A stretch of DNA of 64,000 nt from Candidatus Altimarinota bacterium (lineage in GTDB: Bacteria; Patescibacteriota; Gracilibacteria; BD1-5; UBA6164): NCBI GenBank assembly GCA_013350285.1, contig JAAXWG010000005.1, forward strand, positions 1 to 64,000, in the 5' to 3' direction. The position numbers were made by a program, and so were the translations under genes. The notes beneath the pieces were generated by a model, which worked only from the letters and a program-made list of their open reading frames with translations, had not been told where the DNA came from and did not search any database. Every line of letters starts with the position of its first letter. Within the stretch, counting starts at the first letter, position 1. Below are positions 10,105 through 20,981 of this stretch, one piece after another.

Positions 10105-10377
10105 ATGTATAAAGTCATACTTGAAAAAACAGTTCAAAAATTTTTACTTAAGCATAAATGAGAGGAGTTGATAGATAAATTTGAAAGAGCAATAAGGATT
10201 TTGGCACTCGATCCCTATGAAAATAATCTTGATATAAAAGTCTTAGTTTGACTTCCTAACTCATATAGACTGAGAATTTGAGATTTTAGATTTATATATG
10301 AAATAATAGAAAAAAATTTAGTAATTTCATTTTTTGATGCTTGAAATAGATGAGATATTTATAAAAAAATTAAATAA
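10105..10377 (+). CDS. RelE/ParE-family toxin
   Basis: 90 residues with the RelE/ParE fold pattern: VILEKTVQKFLLKH at the start, then ALDPYENNLDIKVL, SYRLRIGDFRFIYEI and the closing strand LVISFFDAGNRGDIYKK, whose R-G-D-I-Y-K ending is typical of RelE-type mRNA interferases. The start codon is one base after the antitoxin stop and the stop is one base before galE, so the pair is likely co-transcribed with galE. Whether it cleaves mRNA on the ribosome or acts like ParE on gyrase is not clear from sequence. Confidence 0.85.
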
Positions 10378-10378
10378 T

Positions 10379-11485
10379 ATGAAAAAAACAATTTTAATTA
10401 CAGGAGGAATAGGATATATATGATCTCATGGAGTTGTAGCTTTTGAACAAGCTTGATACAAAACGGTTATAGTTGATAATTTATCAAATAGTAATGTAGA
10501 TATTCTTGTTGGAATAGAAAAAATATTGTGATATAAACCAGATTTTTTTGAAACAGATTTGAGAACTGTTAAATGAGAATTATTAAATGAAAAATGAATA
10601 AATAAAATAAATTATATTGATTGAAAAAAAATTAAATGATTTTACTCTTTAGAAGAAATTTTTCAAAAATACAATTTTGACTGAGTTATTCATTTTGCTT
10701 GACTTAAATCAGTTGGAGAATCGTGTCAAAAAGCACTTGCATATTTTGATAATAATATTGTTTGAAGTTTAAAACTTTTTGAGATGATGGAAAAGTTTAA
10801 AGTAAAAAATATTATTTTTTCAAGTAGTGCAACCGTTTATAATATGGATAATAGACAGGACTCTTTAAAGATTGGACTTAAAGAAGATGAACTTATTTGA
10901 AATACTACAAATCCATACTGAACAACTAAATTTTTACTTGAAAATATTTTGAAAGATTTAGCAAAATTTTCGTGATTTAGAGTGATAAATTTAAGATATT
11001 TTAATCCTATTTGAGCTCATAACTCTTGATATATAGGAGAAAATCCATCTTGAATTCCTAATAATCTCCTTCCTTATATTATGAAGGTTGCAACTTGAGA
11101 GCTTGAAGAACTCAAAGTTTTTTGAAATGATTATGATACTCTTGATGGTACTTGAGTAAGGGACTATATAGATGTAATTGATCTTATTGATTGACATTTG
11201 AAGGCTTATTCAAATTTAGAGAGTGGTTTTAATGAAAGGTCAGTCTCAGGAAAATTTGAAACTTATAATTTATGAACAGGGAAGTGAGTCTCTGTTTTGG
11301 AAATGATAGAAGCAAATAAAAAAGTTATTTGAAAAGATATACCTTACAAAGTTATTTGAAGGAGAGAAGGAGATTTAGCAAGTGTTTTTTGTAATCCAGA
11401 GAAAGCAGAAAAAGAACTTTGATGGAAAACAAAAATTTCTTTGGAAGAAAGCTTAAGAAATAGTTGGAGATTTTATAATAACTAA
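10379..11485 (+). CDS. galE: UDP-glucose 4-epimerase GalE
   Basis: 368 residues, slightly longer than the usual ~338. Interconverts UDP-glucose and UDP-galactose, feeding the polysaccharide genes nearby. The N-terminal Rossmann NAD loop reads TGGIGYIGSHG, the catalytic pair is in NPYGTTKFLLE (Tyr and Lys of YxxxK), and VRDYIDVIDLIDGH and NLGTGKGVSVLEM are the usual late motifs. A short extra segment (around KGINKINYIDGKKIKG) lies before FYSLEEIF. Starts one base after the toxin stop and is followed after 9 bases by a GT2 gene. Confidence 0.93.
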
Positions 11486-11494
11486 AAAAATATC

Positions 11495-12328
11495 ATGAAA
11501 GTTTCAGTTTTAATTTGTACTTATAATTCTTGAAAGTATATTTTTTCAACAATAAAAAATGTTTTAAATCAGACATTATGAGATTTTGAATTATTAATTT
11601 TGGATAATAATTCTTCTGATGACACAGTAAAAAATATAAAATCTTTTCAAGATGAAAGAATAAAATTATTTGAATTATACAAAAATCTTTGACCTTATGG
11701 AGGTTTAAATTATTTGCTTGAAAAGTCTTCTTGAGAATATATTGCTATTCTTGATCATGATGATTTATGGGCTTCAAATAAATTAAAAAAACAAGTAGAT
11801 TTTTTAGATAAAAATATTAACTATATTTGATGTGGTACAAAGACGGTGATGTATTATGAAAGTGATAAAAAATATTTTTTGTATTATTTAAAAGAAAAAA
11901 ATAAATATACGATTCATTCATCTCTTGTATTTAGAAAATGAAATTATAGATATGATGAAAATATATTGTATTTTGCAGATGCTTATTTTCAAAAATTTAG
12001 TTTATGTAAGTGAGAAAATAAAATTTATAATTTAGATGAAACTTTGACTTTTCATCTTATAAAAGATAATTTCAATAATTTAACTTATTCTTGGTTTCAG
12101 TTAAATTTAAAAAATATGAAAAGATTATTTGATGTTCATTGAATGACTTTTTATGCTTTTTTAGTTTTTTTATATGAAATAAAAAGATATGCCATAATTA
12201 GGATAGGTATTGCAAAAATATTCCCTAAATTTTTTAAATGTTTTGATAGATTGCCTTATAAATTAGTTTGAGATTGATTTAAAAATTTTGAAGGAAGTGA
12301 ATTTGAAAAAATATTTGAGATAAAATAA
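11495..12328 (+). CDS. Glycosyltransferase family 2
   Basis: 277 residues. GT-A fold: MKVSVLICTYNSGKYI at the start, LILDNNSSDDT for the nucleotide site and AILDHDDLWASNKL with the acidic metal-binding motif. The C-terminal third has no clear membrane helix. Transfers a sugar from a nucleotide donor during surface glycan assembly (family knowledge); donor and acceptor unknown. It follows galE by 9 bases and is probably in the same transcript. UGA is the main glycine codon. Confidence 0.88.
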
Positions 12329-12390
12329 AATTTGACTTTAAGTTTTAACAAGTATAATTGCTAAAATTTAATTTTTAATAAAATTAGCAA

Positions 12391-13601
12391 ATGAATATTG
12401 GAATAAAAGAGTATTTTATTTAAATAAAATACTTAATTATTTAGATAATACAGAGCTTATAAAAGTTTTGATATGACAAAGAAGAGTTGGTAAATCTTAT
12501 ATAATGAAGCAAATTATATATTTTTTAGAAAATACAAAGAAAATAAAATCTTCAAATATTATTTATATAAATTTAGAAATTGATTTCTTGAAATTTAATA
12601 ATATTTTAGAGTTAGATAATTATATAAAAAATATTATAAGAAAAGTAAAAAATAAAAATAGATTTTACATTTTTTTAGATGAAATACAAGAAATTTCTTG
12701 ATGGGAAAAACTTATAAATTCTTATAGAGCAGATGATAATTTTGATGTAGATATATTTATTACTTGAAGTAATGCAAATTTACTTTCATCTGATTTATCA
12801 ACATATTTAACTTGAAGATATATAGATTTTGAGATAATGCCATTTAGTTATTTAGAGTATTTATGATATTTTAATTTAGAAAATACTAAACAAAATTTTC
12901 TAAATTATACTAATTTTTCTTGAATTTCAGAGCTTTATAAGTTATCAGATAATGATTCAAAATTAAATTTTTTGAAATCAATAAAAGATAGTATTATCTT
13001 AAAAGATATAGTAAAAAAGTTCAATATCAAAGATATTGATTTACTTGAAAAATTATTTTTTTATTTAGCATCAAATATTTGAAATTTATTTTCACTTAAT
13101 TCAATTGTAAAAAAATTAAGGTGAATAGAAATAAAAACAAATACAACAACTATTTGAAATTATATAAATTTTTTGGAAAAAACTTATATTTTACACTGAG
13201 TTTCTAGGTATGATTTAAAATGAAAAAAAATTCTTGAATGAGAAAAAAAATATTATTTAAATGACTTAGCTTTTAATAATTTTTTTTCTTCAACTTATGA
13301 TATATGATGATGAAAAAAATTAGAAAATATTGTTTATAATTATTTAAGACAAAATTGATACACTATCTATATTTGAAATATATGAGATTTAGAAGTAGAT
13401 TTTGTTGCCGAAAAATGAAAAGAAATTTTGTATATACAAGTTGCTTATATTATAAATAATGAGGATGTTTTTAGAAGAGAGTTTTGAAACTTAGAGCAAA
13501 TAAAAGATAATTATACAAAAATAGTATTATCTTTGGATGATGTTTTAACACCATATAAATGAATAATTCATAAAAATATATGGGATTTTTTAGCTAGTTA
13601 G
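12391..13601 (+). pseudogene. AAA-type ATPase with DUF4143-like C-terminus, probable frameshift at the start
   Basis: From about base 12372 to the TAG at 13599 one frame reads as an ATPase of the DUF4143 group: KRVFYLNKILNYLD, Walker A IGQRRVGKSYIM, Walker B YIFLDEIQEIS, the sensor segment FITGSNANLLSSDL, TGRYIDFEIMPFSYLEYL, then a C-terminal nuclease-like core with LEVDFVAEKG. That frame has no ATG, GTG or TTG before the conserved start. The only good ATG (12391, MNIGIK) is in another frame and reaches TAA after ten codons. One extra A in the AAAA run at about 12405-12408 would join them. So it is either a fresh frameshift, a sequence error, or an unusual start. Terminated by the hairpin at 13606-13629. 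Confidence 0.75.
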
Positions 13602-13605
13602 AAAT

Positions 13606-13629
13606 AAAGAGATGATTTATCATCTCTTT
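13606..13629. terminator. Bidirectional terminator between convergent genes
   Basis: AAAGAGATGA and TCATCTCTTT form a perfect 10-bp stem with loop TTTA, with T-rich DNA on the plus side. It separates the ATPase gene (plus) from the end of the polysaccharide operon (minus). Confidence 0.8.
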
Positions 13630-13638
13630 ATAATTTTT

Positions 13639-14619
13639 TTACTGAAATTTTTTAAGAATAAATGATTTTATTTTATTTAATGATTTTTTAGGAATCATAT
13701 TTAATAATTTTTTAGGAATCAAAAAAGCGATTATGAATACTATTATTTTGTTAATTTTAAATTTATATTTTAATGATTTTTTGATGCTTGAAAAAGCTTT
13801 TTTATAATTTCAAATGCTTAAATTTGATAGCGAATTTGTAAAATAAATATTAGAATATCAAATATTTTTTAATTTTTCAGGGCAATATTTTTCTATGACT
13901 TCAGAGAGCATACTAAGAATTTTATCATAATTCTTTGAAATATTATTTTCATAAATTCTGTATCAAAAAGCTATATTTTCATCTATTGAAAAATAATTTT
14001 TATCTCTTAATTTTTGAAAAATTTTTATATTTAAAACCCAGTCATTTGAGAAAATTTCTTCATCAAAACCTCATGTTTCTTGTAAAAAATCTTTTCTTAT
14101 AAGAGATGAAGAAATTGATAAAAGAGGAACTTTACAATAAATATTTTCTAAAATTTTAGAAGTATCATTATCAAAAAATTTAAATGTATTGAATATATTT
14201 TTATGAATAGATAATCAGCTCAAAATATTATTTTCGTAAAAAGTTCAATTTCAATATATAATTTTAAAATCAGGATTTTTTAATAATTTTTTTCTTTTTT
14301 CATCTAGTGTTGATAATATAAAAAAATCATCACTATCCATAAAAGTTATAAATTCTCAATTAGATTTTTTTATAGTTTGATTGTAAGTGTATCAAGGTCA
14401 TTTATTTTCTTTATTTTCATTAAATATTATTTTTATTTCTTTATTATTATCTATCCAATTTTTTATTATTTCCTTTGAATTGTCATTTGAACAATCATCA
14501 ACAATAATAATTTCAATATTTTCAATATTTTCAAATTTTATAATACTATCAAGACATTCTTTTATATAAGGTCATTTATTGTAATTTGCAATACAGATTG
14601 TAATGATAGGATTAGTCAT
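13639..14619 (-). CDS. Glycosyltransferase family 2
   Basis: 326 residues, last gene of the minus-strand polysaccharide operon. GT-A motifs: ITICIANYNKGPYI, EIIIVDDCSNDNSKEII, and FITFMDSDDFF with the metal-binding acidic group. A basic, hydrophobic C-terminal third may lie on the membrane. Very A+T-rich, with glycine written mostly as UGA. Starts 4 bases upstream of the next gene's stop-side gap, consistent with translational coupling. Specific sugar unknown. Confidence 0.87.
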
Positions 14620-14622
14620 TTT

Positions 14623-15411
14623 TTATTTATTAAATTTTATATATGATAATATTTTTTTAGAAATTACTTTTGGAATTAATAAATAAGAAAACCATAAAAT
14701 AATACTTTTCATAAAATTTGGATAATAGTTTCTATATTTTATGCATAATCTTATTGATTTTATAATCATCTCTTTATGACTTTTATTACTAGTATTATTT
14801 AAATGATATCTATATTTAAATAGAAATTCTTGTAGATTATGCATTTTTGAAATAGTTCATATTTTTAACCATAAATCATAATCATCTGTTTTAATAAATT
14901 TATTATCTAAAAATCCAACTATATCTAAAATATCTTTTCTTATTAATACAGCTCAACAAGCAAATTGAGAAGATCTTAATAATCTATTTCTAATTATTTC
15001 ATCCGTTTCTGGAACTATATTTTTTCATATAATATTATTATTCTCATCAACATTTATTATATTACATCAAACCAATCAGTAATCAGTATTTTTTTCAAGA
15101 AATTCTACTTGTTTTTTTATTTTATCTTCCATAAAAATATCATCATGATCTAAAAAACATAAATACTTTCAAGTAGATTTTTTTATTCAAATATTTCTAC
15201 TTTCAACAATATTTAAATTGTTATTATTTTTTATATAAATAATTCTATCATCATTAAATGATTTTATTATATTTTCTGAATTATCTTTTGAAAAATCATT
15301 TATTATAATTAATTCAAGATTTTTATATGTTTGATTTAAAACAGAATTAATTGTTTCAAGTATAAATTTTTCTCAATTATAAACAGTTAAAATTATTGAT
15401 ACTAAAGGCAT
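14623..15411 (-). CDS. Glycosyltransferase family 2
   Basis: 262 residues. Motifs MPLVSIILTVYNGEKFI, LIIINDFSKDNSENII and YLCFLDHDDIFMEDKI define a GT-A transferase; ACGAVLIRKDIL and TDDYDLWLKIG are typical later segments, the last holding the likely catalytic base region. Gly codons in these motifs are UGA. It sits 3 bases downstream of the preceding gene's stop in the operon. Donor and acceptor cannot be told. Confidence 0.88.
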
Positions 15412-15414
15412 ATT

Positions 15415-16371
15415 TTATTTATTAGTGTATATTTTAATTAATAAATCATTTAAAAATTTTGGAATAATTATTCTAATTAATATTTTAATTCTATTAAATA
15501 TATTTAATTTATAGGAATATTTAAAAGATTGATATAAAAAAGTAAGACTTTGAATTTTATTATTATTGGAAATATTATAAATTGATTTTAAATAGTTTAT
15601 TCTATATAAAATTATTTTTTTTATTAATTTATCTGAGTTATATATTTCTAGATAATACTCATAAATTGATAAATTTTCTTGAAATAAAGTATCTTTATTT
15701 TCAAATCAAGAAAAATTATTTCAATGATATCTATAGAAAAAAATTTTATTTTTTAAATATCATATATTTATTTCAGGTAGAATTCTCAAATATGTAAAAA
15801 AATCTAATAATCAAAACATTTTTTCTCAGTTTGGTGAAAAAAGTGGATAAAATTTGTCATAAATAGAATACTTTAATGTTACACATCAAAAAGATTTTAT
15901 AAAATTTTCTCAATATTTAAGAAAGTCAATAAATGAAATTTTTTTTAAGAATTTCATTTTAGTTTTGTTGTTTATTATATTTCATTCTTTATTAATTTCA
16001 CTATATCAGTTATATAAAAAATCAGTATTTGGATTATCTAAAAAATATTTTATCTTATTTTCTAAATTATCATAAGTATATAGGTCATCTCATTCTAAAA
16101 ATGTAATAAATTCGGTTTTTTTATCTACCATTTCAAATAAAAAATTCATATTATTAACTATTCATTTATTTTGAGAATGATGCCAAGCTTTTATTTTTTC
16201 AGGATATTTTTCTACATATTTCTGGATGATATTCCAAGTTTCATAATTTGGACTATCATCTCAAATTAAAAGCTCCCAATCTGTAAATGATTGAGATAAA
16301 ATACTTTCAATAGTTTTTGCTATAAAATCTTGATGTTTATAAGTTGTTGTTATTATTGAGATTTTTGGCAT
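15415..16371 (-). CDS. Glycosyltransferase family 2
   Basis: 318 residues. Starts MPKISIITTTYKHQDFIAKT, followed by DWELLIGDDSPNYETW and ITFLEGDDLYTYDNL (GT-A metal motif). After about residue 200 it continues with a lysine/isoleucine-rich tail without obvious membrane helices. In my translation every glycine codon I noted is UGA, none GGN, so the gene is fully adapted to code 25. Two bases separate the upstream methyltransferase stop from this start. Confidence 0.87.
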
Positions 16372-16373
16372 GA

Positions 16374-17111
16374 TTATTTTACTTTTAGTATTATTAAAAT
16401 GTTTCAAGTAAAAGGATTATATTTTGTTGGTCATATTTTAGATAAATTCAATTTATCTAAAATAATAAATTTTAAATTTACTATTCATATAAGAAATAAT
16501 CAAAATAATCAATGTTTTGATAAATATTTCATTTTGAATAAATTTAAATTTTGATATTCAGTAGTATCTCATTTATATTCAATAATTTTTGAGTTAGTAA
16601 ATATTTCAGGAATTATATCAAACATTATATTTTGATAATGTTTTGGATATGGATGATATTCCCATACATGAGCTATTGTAAGTAAAATATATCATCATTT
16701 TTTTGTAATTCTCTCAATTTCTTGAGCATAAAATTTTACATCTTTTAAATGTTCAAATACTTGAGTACTAATTACTATATCAAATTTTTTATCTTCAAAT
16801 GGAATTTTTCATCATTCATAAATAATATAATTTCAATTATTTTCAGGAGATTCTCATATATCTAATCAATAATATTGACAATTTTTTTTATAAAAAAAAT
16901 CTTTATATATCATATTTCAACATCAAAAATCCAATATGGTATTATTTTTCATTACAAATTTATCTACAAAATAAGTTATATATTTCTTTAAACTTATAAA
17001 ATGTATTCTTGATATATTTAGTATTCAAGGAATAATTCTATCTCAATAAAAAATATTAAAAAGGGTATTAGTTAATTTTTTTCACAAAAGATTTTTTATT
17101 ATTTCTTTCAT
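16374..17111 (-). CDS. Class I SAM-dependent methyltransferase
   Basis: 245 residues. The SAM loop reads ILDFGCGNMIYKDFF, followed by YYGLDIG for the ribose contact, then KKFDIVISTQVFEHLKD and ITKKGGYILLT, the standard order for class I methyltransferases of the Methyltransf_11 type. Set among glycosyltransferases, it may methylate a sugar of the repeat unit or cap the chain (inference). Its start abuts the stop of the upstream GT gene (TAAATG). Confidence 0.87.
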
Positions 17112-18047
17112 TTAATATTTATTAATTTTTAAAATATTTTTAATTATGTTTTTTATTAAATCTAAATCTTTATTATTTCTTATAAAATTCTCTATTTTTA
17201 TAGATTCTGATTTTTCAATAAGATTTCTTCTTTCTTTTCCTATTTCTGTTAAAATACAGTTTTTTAAACCAAAATTTTTCTTCAAATATTTTAAATGTAA
17301 AAATGTTAAATTAAATCTTTTAAAAAATAAATTATGTTTTAATTCTTCTCATATTTCATTTTGAATATAATATGTAGATACTGAAACTGGATATATTCAG
17401 TGATCTCAATATTTTCAAGAATATATATCATTTTTACAAATTCAAATATTATTATTTTTTTTAAATAAATTATATCACCAATATGCAATATATTTTTTTG
17501 GTATTTTTTCTAAGATATATTTTCTTATTTTTTTCCATTTTTGTGAAATTAATAAATTATCATCATCTAATCTCATTACATATTTATAGGATGATTTAGA
17601 AAAACACCAATTAGTATAATATGAAAAAGAATATAAACTATTTCATATTAAATTTTTTGTTCATATTGGTAATATATTATAATTGTATTCAAAAAATTTA
17701 ATTTTTTTTTGGTATTTTTCTGCAAGTTTTAAACATATTTTTTTAGTATTATCCGTAGACATATTATCTACCAATATTATTTCATCTAAAAAAGGAATGT
17801 GAGATTCTACTACTATTTCTAAAAAATCTTCTGCATTTTTTAGTCTTGCAATTCAACTAATCCCCAATGGTTTATTTTCTGTAAACCATTCATAAGGTAT
17901 ATTCATCTCTTTTATTCACTCTTTATTTATGAGAATATTTGAATCAAGTTTTTTTGCTATAATTTTCAATTTTATTCAAGCAATTATATCCATTAAAAAT
18001 CTTGTAATTTTGATATTATCAAAAAACTTATATATTTGTATTATCAT
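17112..18047 (-). CDS. Glycosyltransferase, family 2-like
   Basis: 311 residues. After ~60 N-terminal residues comes LGISGIARLKNAEDFL, then DEIILVDNMSTDNTKKI and YVMRLDDDNLLIS, a GT-A pattern with a DDD metal site. The divergent first motif (ISGIARLKN in place of the usual V.I.TYN) resembles GT2 members acting on longer acceptors. The stop abuts the methyltransferase ATG. The start overlaps the upstream gene by 7 bases (ATGATAA), suggesting translational coupling. Confidence 0.82.
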
Positions 18048-18847
18048 TTTCTTAGATATTTAGATAATAATCATACTCTATATTTAATTGTTCATATTAT
18101 TACTTTCTTTATTCAAATAATAAATCATTCATCAAATAAAGATTTGAAACGAGTGCTTAAAAAACTATTTCAAATATGAATTATTATTCAGTTTTTTAAA
18201 TTTACTCATCTTAATCATAAATTTTTAAATCTTGTTCAAATAGCAAATTCATCTACATAGTTTTCATATCAAAACATTATTTTTTTCATTTCTTCAGTTC
18301 TTCTCATTCATGGATTATATGAAAATCCTTTACATAAATCTCATTTTTCGTCATTACGAAAATATATAAATTCTAGATTATTTTCAACTATTTTCTCATT
18401 TGAAAATAACTCATTATATCTTTCATTTTCTTCTTTATCTAATAATTTTAATCATCAATCTTTTTTAAAATCTCTTAATTGAACAATTCATATATTTTTA
18501 TTTTTTTCTAATAAATTAATAGATATATCAAAAAAATTAAAATCAACTTTTTTAAAAAACCAATCATCTTCACAATGGAAAATATAAGGGGTGTTAATAT
18601 TTTTATATAATTTTTCTAATGCTCACTGTTGTTTGCTTCAACTTGTATAAATTAAATCCCATCATTTTAAAAATCAGTTTTTATTTTCTTTTATGATTTT
18701 TTTTATATGTGATTTTTTTGTTGAATCTTCTGTAATTATTTTTTTGTATTCAGATAAATTAATATTTTTTCAAAGGGAAATAATTGTTTTTTTTAATAAT
18801 TTATATCTTCAACAAGAAGTAATTCATATTGTAATTTTTTTATTCAT
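18041..18847 (-). CDS. Putative glycosyltransferase
   Basis: 268 residues. ITIGITSCGRYKLLKKT at the start, an acidic IFHCEDDWFF that could be the metal site, and AIGTRFKNLGLRG near the C-terminus. The pattern resembles GT-A glycosyltransferases with an E-D-D motif, but the match is weaker than for its neighbours. It overlaps the acetyltransferase by 8 bases and the next GT by 7. Role in the glycan pathway is inferred from context. Confidence 0.75.
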
Positions 18848-19517
18848 TTTTAGTATTATTATTTAAAAAGTCTAAATTATAATTTTTCTTAACTTTTTCA
18901 ATATCCCAATTCCACCGTTCTAGTTTTAGTAAATTATTAATGGTATTTTCATCAAAACGATATTTTATAACTTTTCATGGATTTCAAGCATATATAGCAT
19001 AATCAGGAACATCTTTTGTTACTATAGTTCAAGCTCATATTACAGCACCATTTCAAATTTTTATTCAAGGGAGAATTATACAATTCATTCATATCCAAAC
19101 ATCATTTCAAATAATTATATCTCATCAATGGTGTTGTTCTTTATAATCAATAAAAGGATAATTTGTGAGTTTATTACTTAAGTGATCATTATATGTAATC
19201 ATATTTGTATTCATTGCAACACAACAATATCTTCCTATTTCTATTTTATAATTGTTTAATGAAAATAAAAATGTATTAGGTCAATTTATATATGAATATT
19301 CTCAAATTTTAAAATTTCATCTTATAGAAGTTTCATAAAGAGAAACATTGTTATCAAATTGTATTACTTTATTTATTATATCAAGAATTGAAATTTTTTG
19401 AATAGTTCATCGTGATAAATTAATATTTTTATATTGAATTGATAAGATTTTCTTTTTTATAAAATTTTTGAAAAAATTTGGTAAAAAAGAATTCCAAAAA
19501 AAGTATGCTAGTCTCAT
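18840..19517 (-). CDS. Hexapeptide-repeat O-acetyltransferase
   Basis: 225 residues. The C-terminal half is a left-handed beta-helix: HHGGDIIIGNDVWIGMNCII, LPGIKIGNGAVIGAGTIVTKDV, then YAIYAGNPGKVIKYRF, the hallmark of CatB/NodL-type acetyl-CoA-dependent O-acetyltransferases; the catalytic His is probably in the N-D-H or H-H-G-G segment. Most turn glycines are UGA. It ends with a CGG-TGG pair where relatives usually have Trp-Trp, noted in findings. Likely acetylates a sugar of the surface polysaccharide. Confidence 0.87.
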
Positions 19518-19519
19518 TT

Positions 19520-20371
19520 TTATAAATTATCCAAATAATCTTTTAATCACTCTTTCCAATTTCTTAACTTTATATCACTGTCATTTATGAGTTTTGAAAA
19601 ATTAGGTCTTTGGGCTTTTGTTTGATATTCACTTATTTGACAAGGAATTATTTTTGTATTTTTTTCTTGCATTGTAATTATTTCACAAGCAAAATCAAAC
19701 CAACTAATATCATTATTTTCTGTTTCATTTGAAAAATGAAAAATACTTCCTCTATATTTTTCAATATTTTTTATTACTTGAGAAACTGCGAGACTTAAAT
19801 CCACAGTATAAGTAGGGTTTCAAAATTGTTCATTGATGACTTTTAATTCACTTTTTGTTTCAGAAAGTCTTAAAATAGTATTTACAAAATTCTTAAATTC
19901 TTTTCATCATCCATAAAGCCAACTTGTTCTTACAATAATAGCATTTTTATTTTCTTTTAGGGCAAATATTTCTCATAAATATTTACTCATACCATATTCA
20001 TTTATAGGATTGCAAATATCATTTTCATTATATCAGCTTTCTTTTTTTCCATCAAAAACATAATCTGTTGAAAAAGTTATAAAATCTATTGCATATGTAT
20101 TTGAAATTTTTGCAAGATTATAAACTCCAAGAGTATTGATATGATAATTTAATAATTTTCATATATCTTCTGCATCATCTACTGCAGTATAAGCAGCACA
20201 ATTTAAAATTATGTCAGGATGTATTTCTTTGACTTTATTTTCTATGGATTCAATATCCATAATATCAAGAGTATTTTTATCATACGAAAATATCTCAAAA
20301 TCATTTTTATGCCTATCTACAAAATCTGTTGCGAGCATTCCGTTTGCTCATGTGAGGAGGATTTTTTTCAT
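19520..20371 (-). CDS. rmlD: dTDP-4-dehydrorhamnose reductase RmlD
   Basis: 283 residues, usual length. Catalyses the last step of dTDP-L-rhamnose synthesis using NAD(P)H. N-terminal NAD(P) loop LLTGANGMLA, DIILNCAAYTAVDDAE, FSTDYVFDGKK, the catalytic NEYGMSKYLGE (Tyr and Lys) and IIVRTSWLYG are all in place, as is QRPNFSKL near the end. The stop is 2 bases before the acetyltransferase start. Together with rmlC, rmlA and rmlB this completes the rhamnose pathway in one operon. Confidence 0.93.
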
Positions 20372-20373
20372 TT

Positions 20374-20934
20374 TTAGAAAGGATTAATTATTCTAAAATC
20401 ATTCAAGCTCATATTTTTTTTATCTTTTTCAGAGATGATAATTTTTTCACTATCAAAAAAATCTTTCCAATTTATATTGAGTTCTTCATCATTCCACATA
20501 ATTCATCCTTCTGATTCTGGATTATAAAAATTGTCACATTTGTATACAAATTCTGTATCATCTGTTAAAGTGAGAAATCAATGTGCAAATCATGTAGGAA
20601 CAAATAATTGTTTTTTATTTTCACTATTTAAGACTACTCAAAACCATTTTCAAAAAGTGGGAGAGTTTTTTCTCAAATCAAGAGCGACATCATAGACACT
20701 TCAAGCAATAACTCTTACCAATTTACTTTGTGTATTTTTTGTCTGAAAATGGAGTCCTCTCAAAACTCAAGCTTTTGATTTAGAATGATTATCTTGAACA
20801 AAATTACAATTTATTCAAACATTATCAAAGTCTCATTTATTATAAGTTTCCATAAAGAAACCTCTTTCATCTCAATATACTTGAGCTTCAATTATCATAA
20901 GTCAGTCAAGAGGAGTTTGTATAAAGTGAAACAT
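20374..20934 (-). CDS. rmlC: dTDP-4-dehydrorhamnose 3,5-epimerase RmlC
   Basis: 186 residues, usual length. Cupin epimerase acting at C3 and C5 of dTDP-4-keto-6-deoxyglucose. Visible motifs: DERGFFMETY, VQDNHSKSKAGVLRGLHFQ (catalytic His in RGLHFQ), VYDVALDLRKNSPTFGKW and LFVPTGFAHGFLTLTD. UGA encodes several of the motif glycines. Preceded by an A-rich spacer of about 47 bases with repeated AAAGATTAA units after rmlA. Confidence 0.94.
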
Positions 20935-20981
20935 ATAGTAAAAGATTAAAAGATTAAAAGATCAAAAAATTAAAAAATCGT
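20935..20981. repeat. Short A-rich direct repeats between rmlA and rmlC
   Basis: Imperfect tandem copies of AAAGATTAA/AAAGATCAA fill most of this 47-base spacer. Probably slippage-derived; no function evident. Confidence 0.5.
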
